A DNA stretch of 64,000 bases from Rhynochetos jubatus (taxonomy: Eukaryota > Chordata > Aves > Eurypygiformes > Rhynochetidae), in NCBI GenBank assembly GCA_027574665.1, contig CM050664.1, positions 15,960,774-16,024,773 of the forward strand, in the 5' to 3' direction. This document shows positions 12,501 through 25,096 of this stretch, one piece after another (the stretch's first letter is position 1; the number at the start of each line of letters is the position of its first letter). A program made the translations under genes and the position numbers. The notes beneath the pieces were generated by a model, which was given only the letters and a program-made list of their open reading frames with translations, did no database searches and was not told where the DNA came from.

Positions 12501-15500
12501 AGAGACTGGGTTCTCATTTAGATGCAGTGAAAAGCAAGATTAAATTTCCACCCTCCATTAGCTCCCTCCAAAGCTGAGTGCCACTTGGCCTGCCTGAAGC
12601 CAGCGCTAAGTACTTCTTGCCCAGAATCTGCCTAGTTTTGGGGTGTCCAATTTAAGATGGCATGGCACAGCTTGATTTATACACAACATGGCACGCCCTA
12701 TGTCCCTGGGAGCTGAAAGTCCAGAGAATCTTCCCTACAAAGCAAAGGGGTCCGAAAATCATTGTTTTCTCATGAGAAGTTATGGTGTGTTTTTCTGCAA
12801 CACCAACATTTTGACTCTTGACCTACCTGGAGGGAAGGATACGGAGAACAACCAGCCAAGGTGACAAGGAGAAAGAGCCAAAGTAGGCTTGGAAGGACAC
12901 TGTCACCGGTTACCCAATTTGCCCCTTTTTTGAGCAGCATCACCAAGCAAAAAGCTGCTTTCACAGCTGTGGAGTGCAAGCCCTGCACAGCACAAGGGTG
13001 CAGCCAGACCTACTGGGCAAGGACCCCTTCTCCAGCCTCCGGTCTTGGCACAGCTACGTTATTTACCTAATTGCAGTCACCATTTGGGCACCACCACCAA
13101 AACTAGGGACACAAGGGGAAATGAGAGCTCTTCTTCCACGATTATCCCAAGTACTCCTTACCTGTGGAGGTGCCACCTTTGCCCAGGTTTTGCCCCAGGC
13201 ATGGCTTCCCATCCTCCCCTGTTGCTTTCAGGGCGCTGCTTTCTGGCAGCAGGCAGTGGGTTCATGAAGGCCTGTGCCCTCAGCCCCCACACCACAGCCC
13301 TGGGTGGGTCTGGGGAGCATCACGCAGCCCTGGGTGGGCCCCGGGGGCACTGTGGTCACCCAGACAGCAACAGGGCAGCAGGAGCCCTGCCGACAGCTGA
13401 GGTGGGATGGGGATGAAGCCCTGTCCTCTGAAAAAGAGGAGGACCCCATAGGGAAACATGGAAATAATATGAGCATTTCAACAGCGAGCAGCTGCTTCAG
13501 CACACAACCTTCTTGGCTGCCAGGAGAAGAAACAGCTTGCTAAAACCTTTCGGGTTTATCAGGCTGCAATGAAAGTCCTGAAGCGCTGGGAGCTGGGTTT
13601 GTATTCTGTTCCCAGCTCCGCTTTGACGTTAAACCGTCATCAGCTGGAACAGCCGCTCCACGAATCCCAGCTCGCAGGGGGAGTTGGGGTCTTGGATAAA
13701 TAGACCTTGGGGCTGAGCCAGTCCAGCAATTTTATGTCCCTGTGCTGGCAGAAACCTGTGATCTCAGCAGCAGGATTAAGTGCCACCCCATTAAAAGGGC
13801 AGGGCAGCTGGTTTAGGTTCAAACATCTAAAAATAAGTTTGTGACAAGGAAATGTTTGGAGTGGAAGCAACGGAGAGGCTGGGGCGCAAGCAGGAGCAGC
13901 GCAGCAGGAGATCACTGGGGTGGCACTGGCCACAGCTGGGGTGGCAGAAAATTTTGCAACCCAAGTCACCCCGTTACCTACAGATAGTGGGTGACAGTGC
14001 CCAGGGAGGGGCTGGCACTACCCAACCCTCCTACAGGACCCTGACTTCAGCAAAACCAAATGGATCTCAGCACCCAGCTTCATCGGTCGGCAAGAACCCC
14101 GGCCAGAGCAAGCCAGGCACGATCGCAAGGAAGAGACAAGCGGTGGCAGGGACGTGCCTCATCTAGAAATAACCTCTTTCTTGTAACTACCTTTTTCTAT
14201 TGCAAAAATACACTCAACTGTGAAATTGAGCCTAGAGGAAGTTATCCCTCTTAGATGAATTCGTTGTCGCTCCCAGCAGCTCTCTGTGCTGCGTCACCAT
14301 CCTCTGTCAGGGGCGTACGGTGGATGTAAGGAGACCTCATAACCTCTCTGCTGTTGAGGCAAAAGCCATTGCACTGCAGATATTATGGGATTTGAGAAAT
14401 TGTTATCCACCCTCGGTGAGGTAATGAGGATCTCTGGCTCCCTGGGCAAGCGACAGATTGTTTTCTCTGCAGGCTGGGTGCCTTCATGGGCTGTTAAGCT
14501 GTTGGAAGATCTCTGGTCACATCAGAAATAAACACCTCTCCTGATGAGGATGTCTGTGCCTCTTGATGAGCAGAGGGATATGTACACCCAGAAATCCCTC
14601 TTTACTGGAGCTCCAGAAACTACATCACATTGCCAGTGAATCTTCAGGTTCCATTAACAAAAAGAGAAGTGAATATCCCTCGAAACCTAGTCTGAAGCCT
14701 ATTGTATCATGAGAGGATGGCCTCCAGAGTGGGAAAGCAGGAGTCTGGGGTCACGCCTGCCCGCACCTCATCAGTAAATGGGTTTGCTAATACCCCATCG
14801 CTGCACGTGGGCGCTCTGCTGCCTGCGGCACCCCTGAGCCAGTCGTGCAAGCCCCTGGTGCTGGTGATGCCCAGTAAAAATAAGCCCAGCCAGTATCCAA
14901 GAGCTAAAAATCTTCTCTGTCTTCTGGAGGGAAGCAAGGCTCCCTGAAGCCAGAAATTACCGAAGCAGCAGGTGATCCATGCTGCTGCTCCTGGGGAGCT
15001 TCCCGGCAACAGCAGAAATGGGAGCAAGTGGGGAAAGAGCAATAACCAAGGGCTACACAGTCTCAGCTTTTTCTACCAATTGATTGGCCCTTCTGTCGTA
15101 GGAGGGAAAGTGACACACCATCAGCACTGGGTAACACGGAGAAATCCACGGGGCTGTTTTCAGCCCAGCTCACGGCACCTGTTGGTAACTCGAGATACGC
15201 GCAACCCAAAACCCCATTTTTGCAAAGATTTTGTGCACACGCAGAAATCCAATGCCAGAAAGAGCCCAGAACAACAGCGTGTGCTGAGCTGCCCAGGCTC
15301 AACACATCTGAGCCCCCAGGGAGTGATGCATTTGAGCAGAGGAGCCGTCTCCCCGCCAGCAGCAAGAGAAGAGCGGGGCTCCGAACAGCAGCAGCTCCAC
15401 TAAGCCCAGGGTGCCACCCAGCCTGCCGGCTAATTAGGAGATTGATGCAGTAATGCATGCAAGGAACTGCTAAAAAGGGGGAAAAGCCAGCAAGTTGCTT

Positions 15501-17133
15501 TCTTACTTCATTTTCCCCAAAGCGAGGAGGAGCATGGCGTTTCCCCAGCGGGCTGAACAGCCAAGGGTGCTGCCGTACAGCACGGTGCCTGGCAGGCTGC
15601 AGCCTGCTTGGGGCAATTCCTGCTGGAGGAGATGCATCCCAACATCTCAAGCGGTACCTGGGCTTCCAGGGTCCCTCTGTCCCAGCTCGAGTGACCTGTC
15701 CCGTGACACCACGCAGCAGCTACAGGCTCAGTGACTCTGCTTCCCCAGCTGTAAGCTACGTTACACAGCACAAGCATGGGTGGCAGTCTCACCTTATGTT
15801 TTTAAAGCCCTTTCAGATCTGCTGGCAAGGAGGAAATGCAGAGCATGCCTCTCACCCTGCCGATCTGAGTGACTTGAACGCTTTGCTGAGCATAACAGAG
15901 CCGTGCCTGTTACAATCCTGGGTAAAAATACATTTTCTTCCATCACACTATGCCATGAGGTGACAAAGACCCACGTCTGGGACAGCTGGAAGGCTGGGAA
16001 GGACCCAGAACTCACTGCAAGACAAGGCAGCTCCTTAAGCCCCAGTTATTTGTTTCTGTTTTGCAAAATAGGATGTCAAAGCTGTAGAAAACATCTCCAT
16101 CCCCAAAGCAGCTGAGGGCCAGCACCACTTCCAAGACACATACAAGTTACCCCGCCACAGCCACCCACACGGCGCGCCCACCTTCACTCCTCTGCTTGCA
16201 AAGGGGCGCTTCGGAGATGCCCCCGGGCTGGGGGAAGCCGGGCAGCAGCAGCCTGCATGCTGTCACGGGCAGGACCGAGATGCTGTTCCTCAGAGCGACA
16301 GCAAATACGCATTTTGGCAAGCGATGAAGAAGGTATTCTAGGCTGCCCAGCTCCCCCTTAAACACCTTGGAGGGCAACCTGCCCCCTGATCTGGCACAGG
16401 CAGCACTGCCTCAACCCCACCAGGCACATCTGTAGTCAGTGGGAGGCTCTGCCTAAAATGCCTTTAGCTGATTACACCTGGGGTTAGCCCAGGCCCTACC
16501 CACCTTAATGACAATTAAGCTTAATGACAATTAGCAGTGGTTTCAGCTGGAATGGGGTCAGCAGGGAAGGAGGTTGAAGACTCCAGCTATTGCCATGCCC
16601 AGGACCAGTGGTGGCTGCAGGGGATGGTTCTGATGTTTCAGAGAACAGCCTTAGCCTTTGCTGGTGCTGGAGCAATTTAAATTTGGACGCAGAGGCATGC
16701 AGAGAGGAGTACAGCAAGGGGGAGCCTGTGGTTGTGCAGCCCATGGATACCTGGCATATCCAGGTGGGATGGAGAGAGAGGTTTTCAGAGGCCAGGCTCA
16801 GCCATTGGAGAAAGAAGCGGGTTTGGTGCAGGACGTCCGGACAGGAGCATCACTACCGCAGCTGCTCTCCTCCAGCCATGCTGAGCCCCTCCAACCACTG
16901 CTCACAGCCGAGGGGGTGGACAGGCTGTGGGGCACTGGAATGCTTTGGCTCACACCTGCTGATAAAAGGTGAGCAAAAGAGCTGGGCAGGATATGCTGGT
17001 GGGGGGACAGTCCTGCTCCAAACCTGCTGGGGCTGAGCAAACCCCACCTGGAGCGGCCACTGCTTCATCTTTCATTCCTGCCACTGCCAGCCTGGAAACC
17101 TGCTCCTGCCCACTCTGTTTCTGGCAAGCAGGA
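6521..17133. other. Intergenic region, left part of the desert
   Basis: Composition is GC-rich to about 7.0 kb and mixed after that. Many open frames of 60-195 codons occur on both strands. None has a recognisable domain, splice-consistent partners or conserved-looking peptide. No RNA gene, LTR or long tandem repeat was recognised. The poly(A) run at 11731-11745 and poly(T) runs near 10,088 and 10,310 are the only simple repeats of note. Confidence 0.55.
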
Positions 17134-17396
17134 CAAGGGTTAACAGGTTTAAGTTGAAAGAGGGGAGATTTAGATTGGACATCAGGAAGAAATTCTTCCT
17201 GGAGAGGGTGGGGAGGCACTGGGACAGGTTGCCCAGAGAAGCTGTGGCTGCCCCATCCCTGGCAGTGTCCAAGGCCAGGCTGGATGAGGCTTGGAGCAAC
17301 CTGGGCTAGTGGAGGGTGTCCCTGCCCATGGCAGGGGGGTGGGACTGGATGGTCTTTAAGGTCCCTTCCACCCAAACCACTCTGTGATTGTATGAC
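17134..17396 (+). repeat. CR1 LINE fragment, 3' end
   Basis: This is the typical CR1 3' segment. It contains the stretch around CAGGAAGAAATTCTTCCTGG, then CACTGGGACAGGTTGCCCAG and the terminal TGGATGGTCTTTAAGGTCCC. It ends in a degenerate copy of the 8-bp CR1 tail repeat (TGATTGTATGA). It is nearly the same sequence as the 3' ends at 42.6-42.9 and 58.2-58.4 kb. It is 5'-truncated and has no coding capacity. Confidence 0.93.
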
Positions 17397-20300
17397 TGCC
17401 CTTATTTCCACATGAAAAGGAGTTGCTGTTTCCCCTGGACATGGCTACACCTCCAGTCTGGCCAGAAAGAGAAGCCAGGCAAGAGATAGACCAGGATTCT
17501 GCTTAAATAGGTGGTAATAGAAGTTGCAACCAGGCTGCTGATGGGCAGGAAGGAAATAAAGGATGCAGCCTCTTATCTGCTCCTTGAATGCCTGATGCTG
17601 GCCCGACTTGGAATATGGATGCCGCACTGCCTGCCAAGGCTTTACATATGGAAGAGGGCAAGCCATGCCCCGCAGCAAAGGACTGGAACAAAGAGTCCAG
17701 CTCCGGGCAAGATGTGAATATAGATGATTTTCAGAGAAGTTCTTGATCTTATCATTTAAGCCTTCCTGCTTGAATAAGGCGAGAAACAAAATGGGAACTA
17801 AAGAGACTTGGTCAGCTTTGAATACAGACCCAGCAACCTGCACGTCAGGGGCTCTCTAGAAAGATGGGTCCGCTGAGGGTTTCTCTGAGTAAGTGCCAAA
17901 TTCGATAGTGCCTTTATGAGCTGGGAACAGTCATTTATCACAAGCATGTGGCAATGCTGTGCTTGGAAGTGACCTTTGCTGCAAAACAGTGAGGATGGAG
18001 TGGGATTTCTGGGCTGTCGTCACCGGAGGGGATAGAAATGGGATGCTCCCATCCTGTGAAACCCAGAACTCTGAGCTCTGGGTTCAGTATGGCCCCTGCA
18101 AGGATTGGCAAACCCTCCCTCCAAGGCATCTCCTAGGACATGACTTGCAAGTGTCTTCCTTCTCTACTCAAAAGAGTATTTCTCCCTGTTCCTCCAAAGT
18201 CCTTTGTCCCCCAGTAGCTCTTGAAACCAGCATTTATCAGGAATAAATGTCCAAGCAGGCGATTCTCTACAAAATCCCCTAACTGGTCACAAACGGGTGG
18301 ATGGCAGCGGCGTTCAGCTGGTTTCTGACTATGGACAGGTTGACGTATTATCAATCTCTCTATAATCATACTGTAACAGAGCCTGTGGCCATCAAGAGAA
18401 TGCTCAGGCATGTAATATAGTATTAAATGTTATATTTCTCGTGGTCTTTGATAAGCCCCAAAGCAGCAAATCTCCTGGAGGTGAGGCGTGACAGTCCAGC
18501 CCCATGAAGTCGGAGTCAATGTCCTTGTTGGCTGGACTGACTCGATGTCTCCCAGGAGGTAATTAGCCTGTTGTTCTGTATCCGAGGTCAGACCCACCCC
18601 AGACCATTGCCCATCAGAAAGAGGAAGCACTCTGTGGCTGGGCAAAGGCCAGCTTTTGCTCGGGTACGGGCAACAGCTTCCAAAAAGAGCAAACCCCAGG
18701 TCAAGCGGCTCAGTGCTCACGTGGGTCTGCCTCTGCGCTGTGTGGGGCTGCACTTTTGCAGCTGTATTTAATAGCACCATCTGCTGATATGAAGAACACT
18801 TTGCTTTTGGGTATAAACAAAAGCCTCTGTTGTGCCTGAGCTTGCAGCAGCCTCCCAAGTCCCGAGCAAGCGGTGCAGAATTGATGAGCTGCGATGAGTA
18901 ACGTCCCTCCTCACGTGGGTTCGTGGACACTCACATGCTGATGAATTTCTCTACCTGGTAATGGTCCGGGCAGGCTTTTCTGAGAAGTTCACTGAATAAT
19001 TGCAAGTCAGGATGTGTTGATTAGCATTTCTTTTCTGCGAATTGCTTCTGTATGGGAAGCAAACAGCATGATTAGCAAAGTCTATAATAATACACGTGTA
19101 TGAGTTTCCCCATCAATATCTGCTAGATAAGATGAAACCTGCTTTCAGGATGTGTTTCTGCTGGTAAGCCTGGCAACAGTCCTTGGAGAAAGGGACTTGG
19201 CCCTGTGCTGTTTCCTGCGTCAGCATCCAGCCCATGGTGGCACTGACAGAGGATGCTGGAGGATGCTGGAGGATGCTCTCCTCTTCCTGAGCATCCCTGC
19301 AGCTCTCTGGTTGCCTGAGGAGCACCAATACCTGAAAACCATGAGACCATTCAGGGCCAATTTTCCCATCTCTAATGGTGAATCCTACGAGTAGCATATA
19401 CATTTATCATCAACTGTGTCTCCTTGGTGACAGCCACGCAGCACAGCCAGCATCCCCAAACCCACCCCAGCAGGTCTTGGAGGGCGGGGTGGCCTCACGG
19501 GGTCCTACCCATTGCAGGAGGAATTGGAGAGGTGTTTTCAAGCAACTGTATCTCTTTACAGAGCTATGATGGGGCCTGGCCCAGTGCAGATTGAGGTGCT
19601 AAAATCACCATCACTGGCTGCCAGGATCACAGCCCAGAGGAGGATGCGGATGCACATGGTCTGACTGCAAAACCGCTGATGGGATATCTCCGTGCCTCCC
19701 TCCCAAATGTGGGCATCCCAGCGATGCTTGGACCTGGATGCTGTCCCAGCCACCTTCCCCATGCCTACAACCAGCTCTGCAACACTCTGCAGGTCAGGAT
19801 CCAGCCCCAGCTGAGTGCTTGCTGTCGCTATGGAGACCCTACCCGAGATGCATCAATATGGAGAGGAACAGCTTGTTCCTCACATCCCCATTCAAAGGAC
19901 CAGCAAGCAAATCCTCTCCAGATGGACCCCTCCATCCTGACATGGTCCCCAATGACCCTGAAAGGATCTGTGGGGTCACTGGGGACCACGCTGGGCGATG
20001 ATGCCAGGAGTTCTGAGCATCCTCCTGGCTCCACGTCTGTTTGCAGTGGAGCAAACCTGCCCATGGCCAGCTGCAGCCCTGCAAGCAATGCCCACTTCCT
20101 TCCCTGGGAACAGGTGGGACGAGGTGGAGAAGAAAGAGAATTGGTTCTTTACCTGGAGTGACAAGGAACCGGGGGAAGAGGAGCCAGGCTGCAAGCAGCA
20201 GCGAGATGGCAGCTACCTGAGGCAGGGTGAGATGGGGGAGACCATCTGGAGCTCAGTCTGGAAAACGCTGCCGAGCTCTGGTGAGTCACACACGGCTGCC

Positions 20301-23300
20301 AATGGTAATGAGGGGAAAAAAACTTCACCAATGTTTAAGTGGCACCATCTGCAAGAGGCAGCCCTGGCCAGCTGGTATGGGTAGGATCAGGCAGGCTCAG
20401 GTCCTCGTCCCTCTTCCTTTCTGCAGGTGCTGCTGGAGATTCAAAGTCTTCAGGCAAAGTTGCATTTCAGCAGCTATTTGGGAATTACACCCTTATGCAG
20501 AAAGCGCTTGTCACCCTGAGAAAAAGTTAAGAGTCCACCAAGGAGGACAACAGCAAAACCCCCAGCAAAACTGCTTCAGCAGCATGACTGGGGACATCTC
20601 CATGTACCTCCTTCTTGTCCCCATCCTCTGCTACTCAGCCACCATGAGAGGCAGTGAGCAATGCCGACCCTTCTCTGTGCTAGTAGTTGTTGCGTCTTCT
20701 TCCAGCAGGGCTGTTTTGGGGTGAGAACATCTCTGTCCACATCAACTAAAGTTCTGTGCTGGCACACACATGTTTAGTCACCCTTTGTGGTTTACAGGCG
20801 TCCTTGGTGGCCAGCCATGGTGTTGGGCTGTACCCCATCCCATGTGCTTGGTGATGCTCATGCAGAGAAACCCCATGGGAAACCTTCTTTCAGATTATCT
20901 GCTGTCTGGAGGCTTTAGAGATTTCCATCAAGGTCCATCTTCCCTCTCCATCCCTGGGTGCTGTCAAGAACAGGCTGGGTAAAGCTGTGAGCCAGGTCTC
21001 ACCTTGGAGCTGACCTTGCTGTGAGCAGGGCTGGACTAGAGACCTCCCAAGTGCTGTTGTTCTGTTGTAATCTCAGTGGCATCTCTCCCATGTGATATCA
21101 GCTGCCTCCTGCAGCTCTTTCCCAACCTGACACTGCGGCTTGGGTCAGCCAGACCCTCCCACGGCCCCAGTCCTGCAGCCAGACCTCACCAACCATCCTT
21201 CAGTGCCACTCACACACACCCTCCCACGAGCTCTGCCAGCACCTCCTCATCCCCAGTGCATGGATGGGGCTCCTGCCCCCTCTGCCCATCACCCTGCCTT
21301 TCCTCAAGCCCCCAGGCACGGATCCCATTGCATGGGTCCACCTAGAAACAGCCTGCAAAGGGTTAATACAAGTGCTTTTCATTAGGAGTTGCCAGTTCTG
21401 GAGCATTAATCAGTCCAGCTTCCTCTCCCGGAGCTGGCAGCGGCAGCCCTGTGCTACCTTCTGGGTCCCACCAGCTTTGGGGTCCCACCACCCTTCTGCT
21501 GGGACCCAGCAGGTTGTAGCCCCTCCCTTTAAGAACTGTATCAGTAGGTGCCACCCTCATTATCTCTCATTATCATTATCATTGCCACCCTCAGTATCTC
21601 TCCAACACCCAGCCGTGTCTCCAAAGCCCTCTCTCCTGGTCCGATTTCTCACTCCCAGCGCTGCTGTCCCAGGGTCCCGGTGAGTTTTGGTGGAAGGAGG
21701 TTGTCTTCTGCCTGGATACAGATGGACACTGTCCCAGGGAATGTGGTGACTGGCCCTGAGAGAGGGGGGGACACGAGGGTCTGCACCTACACAGCCTGGG
21801 AGACCCTTGTTCATGGCTCGTGGCGCCCCGGCATGACCCTATCTGCCCTGGGAGGGCACTGGAGGGGTTCCCAGCACCCCAGGGGCTCCCCAGCATGTGC
21901 CACAGCATCCTCACTGCAGGACTCTGCTGGGCCAGGCATGGGGGGGTGACGGCTGGGCTGGGGGTATCACCCTGGGAGCAGCAGGACAGGTTTGGCCCGT
22001 GTCAGAGCCGAGCTGAAGTCATTGGCGACCGTGCGCCGGGGGATACGGGCTTGCTCCCGCAGGAGAACAGCCTCCTGGCAGTTGTGCATTACGTGCTGTC
22101 CTCACGCTGCTTGAATCCTGCCAGAACAGTGATTTATTTTCCCAGCCCTCTTAGAAACACCCGAGAGGCGCATTCCCTGCCTGCGGACCAGGCAGCTCCC
22201 TGGTGTCTGCCCCTTGCCCTGTGCCCGCGGTGGGGACCCTCCACTGAGCAGCAGCAGGTCAGCGGCCAAGGGCAGGGGGGCAGGAAGGCAGGAGGGCAGG
22301 GAGGCAGGAGGGCAGGGGTGCAGGAGGGTGGCTGGTGCTGAGGTTTGCAGGGGAGATGCAGCCCCTTGTAGTGCAGCATCGTCCCAGCACCCACTTCCCA
22401 GTATGAACCAGTGCCCGGGTGGAGTGCAGACACCCACACCTCTCCAGTGCACCCAGGGGAGCCCCCAGGGGTGGATGAAGAACCGCAGGAGCTCATGGCT
22501 GCTCTCCAGCTCACTTTCCCACGTGGGAAGGGCCACAGGGGTGGAAGAACCTGCTCCTCATGCATGAGGCTGGAGCCTTCACACCACCGTGATGCTTGGA
22601 GGGGTGCAAGGGGCCAATTGGCCCTCCAACACTGACCCCTTGCTCACCTTCCCTTCCCTAACATGGGTCTGGGGCCTGCAGACGGACCCACGCCTCACCC
22701 AGGGACCCTCCAGCATCAGAGTGGGCACGTCTGACCAAACCCCTCCCGGCTCCACTTTTTCGATGGCGGGTGCATCCCATCTGCAGGCGCCGAGCAGGCT
22801 CAGGAAAGCGCTATAATCCGCCTATGAGCAAACGCAGGGGGTGGGGTGGCCCAGGAGGAGCCCCGTGTCAGCTCCTGACGAGGGGCACCCGAGGGCTCAG
22901 CATCCCCAAAGCAGGCACACTCCACCACGGGCTGCTCCGCCAACGGGCTCCTTTTCACTTGGAATAACCGGACACAGCTCGCTCTGCTGGAGCAACGGAT
23001 GCGACTCCTCATCCGCCCGAATCGCTGTATCTGTTCCGAGCCCACCGGACCGGTTTTGGGGCAAACACCTTCTTTCTGCAAACTAAATTTGCAAACCCGT
23101 TTTCTGTTGCATTCAGCCAGCAGCAGTTTTAGGGCATCAACCGGGCATCGCGCTGCAGGACGGGGCCAGTACCAGCCTACCAGCACGTGCCGGCTCCAGG
23201 CGCTTTTCCCAGCCGCGGTGGCATGGCCACGCTGGAAAGGAGACGGGAGTTTGGGCATGGGATGGCCAGAAAGGCAACGTGACCAGGGCTGGGGGCCACC

Positions 23301-23679
23301 GGGTTTGTCCCACATCTTGCCCCTGCCCGTGTGATCTCCTCACTGTTGGGGCTGTACGATGGGACTCGTGTCATGGTCTGTGTGCCCTGTGCCAGGTCCA
23401 GCATCGTCCCCAGGGCCACCCTCTCCTTGTCCCCAGGGAGGGTGACCCCCGGCAGCCCACCCTGCCTGCACAGGGTTCTGCACCATGAGGGTCTGCCAGC
23501 ATGCTGGCACCCACATCTCCTGGCCCAGGGGACAGCCATTGGCATGGCAACCTGGGGGGTGAAAGACCCCTGCGACTCTCTCTGGGGCTGGGGAGGGGGC
23601 CTGGGTGCGACTAAGGGGGTCTGGACCCATGTTCCCATCACTGTTATCCCCCAGATTGGGGGGTGGACCCTCTTTCCTG
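17397..23679. other. Intergenic region, right part of the desert
   Basis: GC content rises toward the receptor gene. No exon could be supported. Small repeats present are three copies of an 11-base GGATGCTGGAG unit near 19,250-19,282, a CATTAT-rich patch at 21,558-21,600, and a purine-rich tract at 22,268-22,332. Confidence 0.55.
22268..22332 (+). repeat. Purine-rich GGCAGGA-type simple repeat
   Basis: The tract is built from imperfect GGCAGGAGGGCAGG units, almost all purine on the plus strand. It is a low-complexity sequence with no coding interpretation. Confidence 0.7.
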
Positions 23680-24045
23680 TCCCGATGTGACACAACCAGA
23701 GACCCCCGGCAGGGCTGGACCCTCCGGCTCATCCCTGCGTGATGTGACCAGGTCCCTGGGCAGGTCTGGACCACCATCTCCGTCCCCGAGTGACTAACCG
23801 GGGACCCCCGGCGGGGCTGGAGCCTCCTGCTCATCCCTGTGTGATGTGACCAGGACCCTGGGCAGGTCTGGACCCCCATCTCTGCCCCCGAGTGACCAAC
23901 CGGGGACCCCCAGCGGGGCTGGACCCTCCTGCTCATCCCTGTGTGATGTGACCAGGACCCTGGGCAGGTCTGGACCCCCATCTCTGTCCCCGAGTGACCA
24001 ACCGGGGACCCCCGGCGGGGCTGGACCCTCCTCCTCCTGTGATGC
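23680..24045. repeat. Tandem repeat, about 102-bp unit, about 3.5 copies
   Basis: The landmark GATGTGACCAGG recurs at 23741, 23842 and 23944, giving units of 101 and 102 bases with only scattered substitutions. Each unit also carries CTGGGCAGGTCTGGACC and CCGGGGACCCCC. The array ends just before the receptor's CpG island. Because 102 is a multiple of three, it keeps long spurious frames open on the minus strand. Confidence 0.85.
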
Positions 24046-24900
24046 AACGGGGGTGTCCGTGGGGGCCGTGCCGGGCGCTCGGTGGGGGCGGGAGAGGCGG
24101 TGCCCGGGACCCCCGGGGCCCGTCGGGGCGGCCCGAACCCCGGGAGGCGGTGCCGCTCCCCTTCCCGCCCCCCCCGTCGGGGCCCGGCGCTGGCGGGAGG
24201 CGGCCGCGCCGCAGACGCCGCTCGCTCGCCGCCGCGCTCGGGTCGCGGAGCCGGGGCTGCCGGTAACGCCGGGGCTGCCGGTAACACCGGGGCTGCCGCG
24301 GCCGCGGAGCCGCCGCCACACAGGGTAAGCGGGCGGGGGGAGGCGGCGGCACAGCCCGGGCGGAGCGGGACCCCCGCGGACACCGAGCGGGACCGGCCGG
24401 GGACCCCCGCGGGAGGCAGGGACCGTATTGGCCGGGGCGGGGCTCCGTGGGCGCAGGGCGGGGTGATCCGTGCTGGAATGAGGGTCCCCGGGCTGGGGTC
24501 GTCCAGCCCGGAGCAATGGGGGGCCCGGAGGGGTCCGGGCCGGGGCTGGCCGGGGAACCCCGAGGAAGGGGGGGCCGGGATGCCTCTCCCTGCGGAGCTC
24601 CCGGTGGGTGCCCCGGGCGGGACCGGGGGCTGGGGCGGGGGTCCGTGCCCGCAGGGCAATGCGGGGAGCGCTGGCTGGCGGGCAGCAGAGCGGGGGGATG
24701 GAGGGGCACGGCGGGTCCCAGGGGACCCCCCGGAGAGGTCTCCTTGCCTTCCCTGGGGCTGTCCCTTCAGCCCCGGCCCCTTCCCGGGGCTCGGCGGCCA
24801 CGGGGCGAGCAGCGGTGACACGGGGCCTGTCACGTCGGTTACCGGGAGCAAACGGCCCCCTCCTGCCAGCCGCCCGGGCCAGGAGGTGCGAGCCGCCCCT
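24046..24900 (+). promoter_or_regulatory. CpG-island promoter and 5' noncoding exon of the glucagon-family receptor
   Basis: Extreme CpG density begins right after the tandem repeat. A strong donor (CACAGG then GTAAGC, exon end 24324) suggests a 5' noncoding exon. It would splice to the acceptor CTCTCTCGCCCAG at 25029, which opens the exon holding the ATG. The presumed exon includes three copies of a CCGGGGCTGCCGGTAAC-like unit near 24,250-24,300. The start site itself is not determined. Confidence 0.6.
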
Positions 24901-25096
24901 GCCCCCTGCCCGCTGCTCTGCGCGGCTCCCCGGGGCTTGGGCTCGGGCGGGGACGCGCCCCGGGGCCGTGGCAGCCCAGGACGAGCCCAGGCGGAGCCGT
25001 GCCGTGCTCAGCTCCCCTCTCTCGCCCAGCATCCAGGTCCCCAGCGCAGCCCGGGGACGCGCCCTGGCACCGGGAGCACTGGCCGCGGGGACAGCT

